From positions 1,798,001-1,862,000 of the forward strand of contig NZ_AP025292.1 of assembly GCF_036492425.1 (NCBI RefSeq): DNA of 64,000 nucleotides. The letters are read 5' to 3'. Below are positions 16,630-23,973 of the stretch, in pieces. Within the stretch, counting starts at the first letter, position 1. Every line of letters starts with the position of its first letter. A program made the position numbers and the translations under genes. This DNA comes from Persicobacter psychrovividus. Its GTDB lineage: Bacteria; Bacteroidota; Bacteroidia; Cytophagales; Cyclobacteriaceae. A model generated the notes under the pieces. The model worked only from the letters and a program-made list of their open reading frames with translations. It was not told the DNA's origin and did no database searches.

Positions 16630-17244
16630 TTACTTAATCCCAAAAGGGAATTTCAAATCAATATCCGACTCGCCATCTTTTGATGTTGAGGTAGCAGATT
16701 TAATTTTTGGCTGATGTTTCAACATCAGGTGAAATTCACCATCAGTGGAAGTTGTTGCCTCACCTGTGGTCCAGGTTGTTTCCAGACCAATAGGCAGCCC
16801 GTTTGCATCCTGATCTTTATAATTCACGGCATCCTCTGCTTTAGCATCGATGTTTCCGTCACCCTTAGGGTTAGTGAAGGCATCTTCAGGGAAAGCGAAG
16901 TAAAACTGATGATCAACCCCCTCTTCCTTAATTTCCGCAGCAATATCCTGATCGCCAGCCTCTGCGAATTCATTCAAAATCTTAAAAGTTAAATCATAAG
17001 TGGTATTGGGCTTCAATTCCACGCCTTTTTTGATTTCAAAATCCTTCACCCCTGCGCCATCTTCATCAACAGCGAGGGCGGTCAATGGCGCCTCATTGGG
17101 TGCATCAACATTTAGAAAAATCATTTCAACTCGTGTAATCTGCTCACCGTCATTTTCAGGAGCAGGTGCATCGTTAGAGCTACAGGCCGACATCACTACC
17201 ATTACTATGGCAGCACTCAATAAGTTCTTCAAGTTAAGCTTCAT
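16630..17244 (-). CDS. Lipoprotein partner of the adjacent TonB receptor
   Basis: The 204-residue protein is a lipoprotein (lipobox MSAC, Cys at about residue 20, then SSNDAPAPEND linker). The body is beta-rich and includes the block EEGVDHQFYFAFPEDAFT followed later by DANGLPIGLETTWTTG and a C-terminal LMLKHQPKIKSA. These blocks define a Bacteroidota family often annotated as a type 1 periplasmic-binding-fold protein and usually found beside a TonB receptor. Here it starts only 2 bp after the stop of the receptor gene, so the two are surely co-transcribed. It most likely binds the receptor's substrate at the outer membrane. The ligand is unknown; a metal or metal complex is a guess based on the receptor. 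Confidence 0.8.
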   Translation of the reverse strand: MKLNLKNLLSAAIVMVVMSACSSNDAPAPENDGEQITRVEMIFLNVDAPNEAPLTALAVDEDGAGVKDFEIKKGVELKPNTTYDLTFKILNEFAEAGDQDIAAEIKEEGVDHQFYFAFPEDAFTNPKGDGNIDAKAEDAVNYKDQDANGLPIGLETTWTTGEATTSTDGEFHLMLKHQPKIKSATSTSKDGESDIDLKFPFGIK

Positions 17245-17246
17245 GT

Positions 17247-19640
17247 TTAAAAATTATAATTTACGGAAATGGTAAAATTTATTCCCAGATCATCCGCGAA
17301 GTAACGCATCTGATTCAAGTAGTTTCTATAACTGGTATTCAGGGCATTTTGAACAGCAAACTGCCCACCGAAATGGTTGATTTGCCATTGGTAGCTCACA
17401 TCAAGAAGAAAATAACCTTCAGGCGCAGCCTTGAAATCAAAAATTTCGCTGTCGGGCTTAATTTCTACAGCGCCAGAGATGATATCTCCAGGGCTAACCA
17501 CCCTTGGTGCATTAAACTGCTCGAAGGTGTAGCTGCCTTTCAGGTGAAAATTCGACTGCGTGAGTTTCAAGAATAAGGGAGTATGCCAGGTCAGCTGATA
17601 ATTCAAATTGATGGGTGGCTGATTGATCAGTGGTTCCGATCGTGAGAGGTTCTTGGACCACAATAAACTTGCGGCAAGTTCCCCATCTAACGACTTTGCA
17701 ATTGGGTGTCGCCAGTTCAGGTCAACCCCTGCGAATAGCGCATCTGTCTGTTCGAAAATATACACGGGAATCGCACCTTTGGCCGTTTTGGTAATCCCGA
17801 CAGGCTTATGGTAGAAATAATGATCAATGAAGTTGACATAAATACTGGCATCAATCATTTGCTTGCCTTTTTGCCATCTGATGTTATTGATCCATTTCAC
17901 TCCTCGCTCGGGCGAAACAGGCTTTTCTGCCTGCGTCAATACTTTATTGGTATTCAGGTTACCTGATTCATCAAACTGATAACGCCAAACCCCATAGAGG
18001 TTAAAGAACTCATGGGAACCAAAACTGTACAACTCTGCCATATTCGGAGATCGCCAGGCAGTACCCAAATTGGTGCGGAAGGTGGTATTGTCTGAGAGTT
18101 TGGTTTTGTAACCGATAGAAGCCGACAGACTTGAAAAGCTGAAATCGTCCTCAAAAATACGCTGCTGAACATCCCTGCCCACGGCATTATTTTGCTCATG
18201 ATCAAACCGTATTCCCAGTTCAAAAGTATGATTACCACGAACCAACTGCTCAATCCAATACGCCCCAATTCGTCCAGAACTGTAATTTGGAATAAATGGC
18301 GTGGTGTTCGTTCCAGGGTTGTTTTTATTTTTCTGATAGAAATAAGCCACACCTGCGGTGCCCTGAAAATCTCCCCATTCAGGGTGTGCCCAGTTCAATA
18401 ACACATTGGTGGTCATCAAATCCAGATCCATGATGGGCGTGCTGGCATTTCTTCTGACGTCAAATTCCTGTCGCTGATTAAGTTGTTGTGCCAGTCGCAA
18501 CGAAAGCTTCCCTATCGGGGAATGCCAGTCCACATCAGCAATGGCAATATGGTGTGCCGTTTCCTGATTCGGTTGATTGATTTCGTAACTGAAGGGTTTA
18601 ATGATCAACGGACGTTCTGCATCAATGGCCTGCTGTAAATCGCTGGCATTGCCAAAAACGGAAGAGCGTAACAGGCCAAGATTTTGCTGCGTGAAAGTGT
18701 AACGCAGTTTGAAGTGCCAATTGGGAATATGATAATGCAAGCCAAGGTGGAAAGATTTTTCCTCCTTGCCCGTATTGGTCAAAAGATAATCGGCTGCCGA
18801 ACGGTCACCGAACTTGGTGTAGCTGCCGCCGAGGGTGTAAGCAAAATGTTCTCCTCCACGGCCGAGGTTAAAATCGACATGCCCCCCCTTGCCGTTGGTC
18901 TGAAAATTGGTGTGCACACTGCCGTGAAAGTCTTGGTAGAATTCCATCGGGTCGCTATTGACCAGGATAACCCCACCAATGGCCTCAGGACCATAACGTA
19001 CCGCTGCGGCACCTTTTACCACTTGAATATTATTGAGGCTCGCCACATCTATTTCTGCAGCATGGTCACTGCCCCAATTCTGAAATCCATGCTTGACCCC
19101 ATCATTGATGATCAGGATACGGTTGCCATACAAACCATGAATAACGGGCAACTGCACATTGGCGCCCGCTGAGGCAATGGAAACGCCCGACACCGTGCTC
19201 AATGCACTTGCCAGCCCTCCACTTTTTTTGTAGGTCAGTGCTTTGGAATCAATACTTGAAATGGCTGATGAGGCCAAAGTTGTACCCGTTGCGGCGGCTT
19301 TCACTACCACGCCTTTGAGCACCGCTGTATTTTCCGCAAGGTGAACTACAGGATGTGCATGATAATCATCATAATGATAGCTTTTAGCCTTAAACCCTAC
19401 ACAGGAAAACAACAGGGTGCATTCGTGTACTTTCTTATTCAGCTGAATTCTGAAATGCCCATACACATCTGTTACCGCCCCAGAATTGGTCCCTTGAATC
19501 AGTACATTGGCAAAAGGGATGGGTTGTTCTTTTTGATCCAGAATCCGCCCTTCAATATCAAATCGGCCCTGTGCAAGGGTAATTTCAGAAAGGGCGCATA
19601 GGAACGCTATCGTGAGGATCGCAAATCGATGCAATTTCAT
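17247..19640 (-). CDS. TonB-dependent receptor with carboxypeptidase-like N-terminal domain
   Basis: The 797-residue protein has a signal peptide (residues 1-23, ending LAQG), a carboxypeptidase-regulatory-like domain (about 24-110: IEGRILDQKEQPIPFANVLIQGT…VYGHFRI), a plug domain (about 125-245) and a C-terminal barrel ending NYNF. The plug carries IHGLYGNRILIINDGV, WGSDHAAEID and RYGPEAIGGVI. DHA together with a YGxxAIGGVI block recalls ZnuD-type and related metal or metallophore receptors, so metal uptake is a reasonable but unproven guess. It would import its ligand across the outer membrane with TonB energy. The downstream lipoprotein gene is 2 bp away. A structured leader may precede the gene. 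Confidence 0.9.
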   Translation of the reverse strand: MKLHRFAILTIAFLCALSEITLAQGRFDIEGRILDQKEQPIPFANVLIQGTNSGAVTDVYGHFRIQLNKKVHECTLLFSCVGFKAKSYHYDDYHAHPVVHLAENTAVLKGVVVKAAATGTTLASSAISSIDSKALTYKKSGGLASALSTVSGVSIASAGANVQLPVIHGLYGNRILIINDGVKHGFQNWGSDHAAEIDVASLNNIQVVKGAAAVRYGPEAIGGVILVNSDPMEFYQDFHGSVHTNFQTNGKGGHVDFNLGRGGEHFAYTLGGSYTKFGDRSAADYLLTNTGKEEKSFHLGLHYHIPNWHFKLRYTFTQQNLGLLRSSVFGNASDLQQAIDAERPLIIKPFSYEINQPNQETAHHIAIADVDWHSPIGKLSLRLAQQLNQRQEFDVRRNASTPIMDLDLMTTNVLLNWAHPEWGDFQGTAGVAYFYQKNKNNPGTNTTPFIPNYSSGRIGAYWIEQLVRGNHTFELGIRFDHEQNNAVGRDVQQRIFEDDFSFSSLSASIGYKTKLSDNTTFRTNLGTAWRSPNMAELYSFGSHEFFNLYGVWRYQFDESGNLNTNKVLTQAEKPVSPERGVKWINNIRWQKGKQMIDASIYVNFIDHYFYHKPVGITKTAKGAIPVYIFEQTDALFAGVDLNWRHPIAKSLDGELAASLLWSKNLSRSEPLINQPPINLNYQLTWHTPLFLKLTQSNFHLKGSYTFEQFNAPRVVSPGDIISGAVEIKPDSEIFDFKAAPEGYFLLDVSYQWQINHFGGQFAVQNALNTSYRNYLNQMRYFADDLGINFTISVNYNF

Positions 19641-19673
19641 TCGTTAAGGAGTTAAGGCTTTTGGAGTGATCTA

Positions 19674-19702
19674 TTGCCGTTATACCGCAAGCGGTTTGGC
19701 AA
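19674..19702 (-). promoter_or_regulatory. Possible structured leader of the TonB receptor operon
   Basis: In the 226-bp gap upstream of the receptor a hairpin is visible: TTGCC (19674-19678) pairs with GGCAA (19698-19702) and inside it ACCGC (19684-19688) pairs with GCGGT (19691-19695), leaving an asymmetric internal loop. On the minus strand a GGGAAT stretch lies upstream of it. The arrangement loosely recalls a riboswitch aptamer core but conserved boxes are not convincing. No -7/-33 pair with good spacing was found. Confidence 0.3.
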
Positions 19703-19807
19703 CAATGTTCCTAATTCCCAAACAAACCTAATGCCACAAGGTTGCAGAAAAAGATTATCGACAGCAATTTGAGGATATACACCACGATTATCATCTGATT
19801 TTAACCT

Positions 19808-19846
19808 AAAAAAAAGAGCGTCACCAGTATTAAACTGATAACGCTC
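19808..19846 (-). terminator. Terminator of the DEAD-box helicase gene
   Basis: On the minus strand GAGCGTTATCAGT pairs with ACTGGTGACGCTC (one mismatch) around the loop TTAAT, followed by eight T residues (A run at 19808-19815). It lies 21 bp after the helicase stop codon. Confidence 0.93.
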
Positions 19847-19866
19847 CCCTCTTCGGAACAAGAAAA

Positions 19867-21225
19867 TTAGTCTTTCTTTCGGACCATTTTATTGGCATTC
19901 TCCTTGAATCCTTTTCGTGCAGACCATTTCTGACGTGGTTTCAAGTTAAATTCTTTACTGTTTTTCGCAGACTTCTCATGGGTTGCAGCCCCTTTCTCCT
20001 TTTGCTCGCGCTCATGTCTTGAACGGCGGCGGTTGGAGTTTTTCATTGTATTACCGTATCGCTGATCGTTTTTCGGTTTATCAGACTCCTCGATAATCAA
20101 CAGATTGTCTGGCAATGGAATAATTTCCAACTCTTCCCCAAGGTTTTCTTCAATACTTTCAAAGTGATTTTTTTCCGCATCACCTACAAAAGTAATAGCG
20201 GTACCTTCAGCGCCATTACGTGCCGTACGACCTACTTTATGAACATAATCAGTGTAAGTATAAGGCGTGTTGAAGTTGATTACATGGGAAACATCCTCCA
20301 CATCAATACCACGTGCTGCTACACCAGTAGCCACCAATACACGCGCTTCACCTGACCGGAACTCCTCGATAGAGCGCAAACGGTAAGTTTCATCCTTATT
20401 GGAGTGAATAACCCGCACTTCACCAGGGATCGTCGCTCCCAATTTGGAAGTGATGGCATCTGCATCTTTTTTGGAACCTGCAAAAACAATCACCTTGGTG
20501 AATTTCTCATAATCCCACAAAATTCCCGAAAGCAAGTTCAGCTTGGTCGGTTTATTGAAAGGATACATCACATACTGACTCAGCGTATCCACTGGACGCT
20601 GTTCCTCGGAGATTTCCACCTTGATCGGGTCCCAGCAAATTTTCTGCGACATCTCATCAGACTCCTGATCGAAAGTGGCCGAGAAAAAGACATTCTGGCG
20701 CTGCTCAGGCAACAGTTCAAGAATCGCTTCCACCTGGCGGAAAAATTCTTTCTCCAACATGGAATCCGCCTCATCGACCACCAAGTATTTAAGATCTTTC
20801 AATACCAAGAAACGGGTAACAGCTAACTCATGAACACGACCAGGCGTCGCGATCAAAATATCAGTACCACGCTCCAGCTCGTCCATCATGCGCTGCTTAC
20901 CACTACCCCCATATACAGAAGTAATGCGCAGGTTACTAAATTGCGTCAGTTGCTCAATCACCTCTCGAACCTGAAAAACCAAATCCTTGGTAGGTACCAT
21001 GATCATCAGACGAGGGTGTTCGCCCTGTGCATATTGTAATTTATTGATCAATGGAATCAGATAGGCGGCAGTTTTACCAGAACCTGTCGGAGCAATCCCC
21101 ACGAGGTCTCTTCCTGAAGAGATTTTCTTGATGGATTTTTCCTGTATCGGGCTCATGGTCTCCCAACCTAATTGACGAATCCCCTTCGCAAGATTTTTAT
21201 TCAGTTTAATATTTTCGAAACGCAC
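19867..21225 (-). CDS. DEAD-box ATP-dependent RNA helicase
   Basis: The 452-residue protein has all core helicase motifs: a Q motif (GWETMSPIQEKSI), motif I APTGSGKT near residue 45, motif II VVDEADS near residue 150, motif III SAT (FFSATFD), HVINFNTPYT, and motif VI VHKVGRTARNG near residue 325. The two RecA-like domains span about 1-205 and 215-365, and a basic tail (KNSNRRRSRHEREQKEKG… KSARKGFKE) likely adds RNA affinity. It resembles RhlE/DeaD-type helicases that unwind structured mRNA or aid ribosome assembly, often at low temperature. A good promoter lies 55 bp upstream and a hairpin sits in the 5' untranslated region, so post-transcriptional control is possible. A strong terminator follows. 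Confidence 0.95.
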   Translation of the reverse strand: MRFENIKLNKNLAKGIRQLGWETMSPIQEKSIKKISSGRDLVGIAPTGSGKTAAYLIPLINKLQYAQGEHPRLMIMVPTKDLVFQVREVIEQLTQFSNLRITSVYGGSGKQRMMDELERGTDILIATPGRVHELAVTRFLVLKDLKYLVVDEADSMLEKEFFRQVEAILELLPEQRQNVFFSATFDQESDEMSQKICWDPIKVEISEEQRPVDTLSQYVMYPFNKPTKLNLLSGILWDYEKFTKVIVFAGSKKDADAITSKLGATIPGEVRVIHSNKDETYRLRSIEEFRSGEARVLVATGVAARGIDVEDVSHVINFNTPYTYTDYVHKVGRTARNGAEGTAITFVGDAEKNHFESIEENLGEELEIIPLPDNLLIIEESDKPKNDQRYGNTMKNSNRRRSRHEREQKEKGAATHEKSAKNSKEFNLKPRQKWSARKGFKENANKMVRKKD

Positions 21226-21245
21226 AACGATTTTGTTTAAGTTCC

Positions 21246-21266
21246 TTTGTCCCCTGATGGGACAAA
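21246..21266 (-). promoter_or_regulatory. Hairpin in the 5' untranslated region of the helicase mRNA
   Basis: TTTGTCCC (21246-21253) pairs perfectly with GGGACAAA (21259-21266) around a 5-base loop. It lies between the predicted transcription start near 21275 and the ATG at 21225. No T run follows on the minus strand. Confidence 0.55.
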
Positions 21267-21279
21267 ATTATTCAGTTTG

Positions 21280-21310
21280 CAAAGATACAAAAATCGGGCA
21301 GGAAATTCAA
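21280..21310 (-). promoter_or_regulatory. Promoter of the DEAD-box helicase gene
   Basis: Read on the minus strand, TTG (21310-21308) and TATCTTTG (21287-21280) are 20 bp apart, matching the Bacteroidota consensus. Confidence 0.75.
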
Positions 21311-21392
21311 TCAAGCAGGGTAAATGAGCAGATCATTGTGATTTGGGGGTTTATTTGACCATGATTAGGTGATTTTGTATAGGCATTATTTG

Positions 21393-22020
21393 TTTTCCAC
21401 GGGGTAGCTCCCGAGGCTATTGGAGATGCACCTTCGGCGTAGCACTTGGGCATTGGCGTCTATTTTACCAAGGTTGAAACCTTGGCCTATCAAAGTCAAA
21501 CCCATTAAAATGGGTTAGGCTTTCGCTAACCGACAACCTATCGCGAGAATCCTTCTCGTGATTACCAAAACCGAATTATGTAAAAGCATAATTTATTAAC
21601 GTCTCACAGCTCGATGTTATTACCTATTATTTTCCACGGGTTGGCACCCGAGGCTATTGGAGATGCACCTTCGGCGCACTATTCTTGTCGTTTATACCAA
21701 GGTTGAAACCTTGACCTAACAGCGTCAAACCCATTAAAATGGGTTGGGATTTCGCTAACCAACAACCTATCGCGAGAGTCCCTCTCGTGAGTACCAAAAC
21801 CAAATCATGTAAAGGCATAATTAATTATGGCTCACGGCTCGATGTTATTACCTATTATTTTCCACGGGTTAGCTCCCGAAGCTATTGGAGATGCACCTTC
21901 GGCGCATGGGCAGGTCGTTTATACCAAGGTTGAAACCTTGGCTTAACAGCGTCAAACCCACTGAAGTGGGTTAGGCTTTCGCTAACCGACAACCTATCGC
22001 GAGAATCCCTCTCGTGATAG
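21393..22020. repeat. Tandem array of ~228-bp hairpin-rich repeat units (array 1)
   Basis: Three units begin TTTTCCACGGG at 21393, 21630 and 21858 (periods 237 and 228). Each full unit holds a fixed series of palindromes: CGGGT…ACCCG, GCACC-TTCG-G, CCAAGGTT-GA-AACCTTGG, AACCCAT…ATGGGTT, GGTTAG…CTAACC, and CTATCGCGAGAG…CTCTCGTGATAG. The third unit is cut at 22020, where the segment with the pilin-like gene begins. Short open frames inside the units are repeat-derived and probably not genes. The same unit recurs at 25.3-25.7 kb. The ~150 bp between the helicase promoter and the array hold no gene. Confidence 0.92.
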
Positions 22021-23076
22021 GCAATACACACTCCCCGTAATTTGTGCATTTTTTCCCAATATAAAATTTTGTTCTTCCTGTTCTCCTGAACTACAAAGTA
22101 GCAATGCCTGACCAGAAAGTTGGGCTTCTTTTTCGATTTGTAATAAGGCTTCTTTGGATTTACCCAAACAAACCAAAATGGAAGGATACTGAAGTTGTGC
22201 GCCCTGCTCTACAATAAGGGTATCTGCTGCAAGTGCTTGAATTTCTCCTTCATAATCTGAGGCAATAATGATTTTAAGGGCACAAACCACGATGGAGTTC
22301 AAAGAACTTGAGCCCATCACCACAACGGAGTCAGGATGACTAATCACCACCTGACCTTCCGCCTCGGCATGATGTAGCCACGGCTGTTCTAATTGACAAT
22401 GCGCTACCGTATCGCTACCAAATGATTGCTGAATACCATAACGCAGCAGGGAGTCTTGGCTCACATTGTTGGCTAAACCCATCGCCATTTCATAAAATTC
22501 TGATAGGTTGCTGGTTAGCGCTGGCATTTTAGCCGTGCTATGACTGATATTCCCAAATACCATCTCACTTCTACTGTAAGGCTGGCGATTGAAATAATTT
22601 TTTTTGATGCCACTCAACGGAAGCGCCGCATCTCCCTTGATCAATGCCGCTCCCGAAATGGCCAAAGGACTCTTTTGATCCGATAAAAAAAGGGCTTCCT
22701 TGTGCAAGCGTTCGCCATACTGCCCAATAAAAAAAGCCTTTTGCCAATGCTTAAAGGGAACTGTTCGCTCCAACTGACAAACTTCCATGGCTCCCCAAGT
22801 TTTTAGCTTTATCCGAATGCTATCTTGCCCTTCGGGAAATAATGGAAAAACCTGCCACTGCTCATTCAGCTGATCATCCGCATAAGCCGCCAATGCCAGT
22901 TGCACGCCCTGCTGCAACAATACCCCCTGATCTGCCGAACGCTTCAACTGCTGAATATGCATTCGATGATAATAACCCATTAAGATCATCGCTGAACTCA
23001 TGGCCACCAACAGCAGTACCACTCCAATTGTAGTGGGTAAAATACCTGCTTTGAGTTGGTGCTTGGTTATTTTCAT
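21994..23076 (-). CDS. Orphan membrane-anchored protein with pilin-like N-terminus, inside repeat array
   Basis: The ~361-residue product has one N-terminal hydrophobic helix after a short basic segment (KITKHQLKAGILPTTIGVVLLLVAMSSAMILMG), followed by a heptad-like stretch (HRMHIQQLKRSADQGVLLQQGVQLALAAY). This layout recalls pseudopilin-type proteins, though no clear prepilin-peptidase site is seen. The rest is beta-rich with short hydrophobic strands near the end (VVCALKIIIASDYEGEIQALAADTLIVEQG, ILGKNAQITGSVYCL), suggesting a small beta-helix. The last ~9 codons and the stop lie in the 228-bp repeat, so the C-terminus was probably replaced or truncated. The start at 23076 is preferred because the upstream in-frame codons (MPLQGGFAITRG) are repeat sequence. 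Function unknown. Confidence 0.55.
   Translation of the reverse strand: MKITKHQLKAGILPTTIGVVLLLVAMSSAMILMGYYHRMHIQQLKRSADQGVLLQQGVQLALAAYADDQLNEQWQVFPLFPEGQDSIRIKLKTWGAMEVCQLERTVPFKHWQKAFFIGQYGERLHKEALFLSDQKSPLAISGAALIKGDAALPLSGIKKNYFNRQPYSRSEMVFGNISHSTAKMPALTSNLSEFYEMAMGLANNVSQDSLLRYGIQQSFGSDTVAHCQLEQPWLHHAEAEGQVVISHPDSVVVMGSSSLNSIVVCALKIIIASDYEGEIQALAADTLIVEQGAQLQYPSILVCLGKSKEALLQIEKEAQLSGQALLLCSSGEQEEQNFILGKNAQITGSVYCLSREGFSR
22008..22020 (+). repeat. 13-bp direct repeat flanking the pilin-like gene, left copy
   Basis: CCTCTCGTGATAG here and at 23108-23120 brackets a ~1.09-kb segment. The sequence is one arm of the last hairpin of the 228-bp repeat unit. Confidence 0.8.
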
Positions 23077-23107
23077 CTTGGTTGTTGTTGTGCAATTTTT
23101 ATATTTT

Positions 23108-23120
23108 CCTCTCGTGATAG
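23108..23120 (+). repeat. 13-bp direct repeat flanking the pilin-like gene, right copy
   Basis: Identical to 22008-22020. The remainder of the interrupted repeat unit continues directly after this copy. Confidence 0.8.
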
Positions 23121-23260
23121 CAAATCCACCCTGTAAAGGCATAATTAATTATGTCTCACGGCTCGCTTCTATCCCATGGTCTAATTCCCACAGATCCTAT
23201 TTCACCAAGGTTGAAACCTTGGTCTATCAATACAAAAACCCATTAAAATGGGTTGGGCCT
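23121..23260 (+). repeat. Continuation of the interrupted 228-bp repeat
   Basis: The block GTAAAGGCATAATTAATTAT and CTCACGGCTCG of the unit, then CCAAGGTT-GA-AACCTTGG and AACCCAT…ATGGGTT, follow in the usual order but with the central part shortened. It joins up with array 1 if the 22021-23120 segment is removed. A degenerate piece of the same unit (AAGCCTTGGCCTAACA, AACCCATTGCAG) recurs at about 23500-23535. Confidence 0.75.
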
Positions 23261-23283
23261 GCTTTTCAAATGAATGCCCGCAG

Positions 23284-23437
23284 TCAGCAAAAAGGTTTTA
23301 TGTCTGGGATGTTTTTATCATGAAATCCGAACCAACCTGCTTTAGCAGGTTTAACGCTGTTAGGCCATTGCTTTAGCTGTGGTGAAACAAAAAAAAACAC
23401 CCCACAAAAGTACGGACGTTGCATGCAACGTCCGTAC
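23284..23437 (+). repeat. ~150-bp direct repeat B, copy 1
   Basis: This stretch, from TCAGCAAAAAGG to the end of a 28-bp palindrome, recurs in the same orientation at 26413-26564 with few differences. It includes the small palindrome AACCTGC..TAGCAGGTT and the conserved text CCATTGCTTTAGCTGTGGTG. Confidence 0.85.
23410..23437. repeat. 28-bp perfect palindrome, copy 1
   Basis: GTACGGACGTTGCA followed by its exact reverse complement. Near-identical palindromes occur at 26537 and 48569. Confidence 0.92.
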
Positions 23438-23538
23438 AAAAAACATTTTTAATGCCATCATGAGGTAAACAAAGGAATCCTTCGACAAACTCAAGAGCCA
23501 AGCCTTGGCCTAACAAACTGAAACCCATTGCAGTAAAA

Positions 23539-23973
23539 TCACTGCTTTTTCTTTAATACCCACTCCTTAGGCGAAATTTTATGAATGCATTTAGCATAAA
23601 CATAAACTGTAGACCCTTGCGCTAATTGTCGTGGTATTCGATAATCAATATAAACTTCTGCCATTACGCTATCTTCTGAGGTATAACCGACTAAATAAAC
23701 TGGATCATTAGGTGGTAGGACTCGAGTGTCCATTAAATATACTACTGTAGAGGTATCTTTCTCCTTCTTTTTATAGTATTCAATAATCCAATTACCAAAA
23801 TCTTCCCAATCTGAATAGAAAGCAGGGTTTGGAACACCTCTTAGCGTATCATAAACATAAACAACCTCATTTGATTTCATTCTGGCGTGATAACTGGTTA
23901 CGTAAACATGAGTTATCATAACTAAGATTGCTAAAGCAATTATTACCGCAGTTATATATCGTCCCTTTTTCAT
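23539..23973 (-). CDS. Small membrane-anchored orphan protein, candidate immunity partner of the Rhs module
   Basis: The 144-residue product has one N-terminal transmembrane helix (YITAVIIALAILVMITHVYV, residues 6-25) and a ~115-residue external or periplasmic domain rich in Tyr and Val. Its start overlaps the stop of the upstream Rhs-module gene by 4 bp (ATGA at 23970-23973), indicating translational coupling. Small orphan genes immediately after an Rhs C-terminal module are often immunity proteins for the variable toxin tip; that reading is inference here. No homologous family is recognised. Downstream of its stop lie a degenerate repeat and the 150-bp repeat B. Confidence 0.6.
   Translation of the reverse strand: MKKGRYITAVIIALAILVMITHVYVTSYHARMKSNEVVYVYDTLRGVPNPAFYSDWEDFGNWIIEYYKKKEKDTSTVVYLMDTRVLPPNDPVYLVGYTSEDSVMAEVYIDYRIPRQLAQGSTVYVYAKCIHKISPKEWVLKKKQ

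Noticed and set aside
19674-19800. Cobalamin riboswitch before the TonB receptor gene.
   Set aside because: GGGAAT and a hairpin are present, but the conserved GCCACTG-type box and the usual aptamer order are not, so I list it only as a possible structured leader.
21393-22020. Tandem repeats as a CRISPR array.
   Set aside because: The period is ~228 bp with no unique spacers, units are almost wholly alike, and no cas genes are present.
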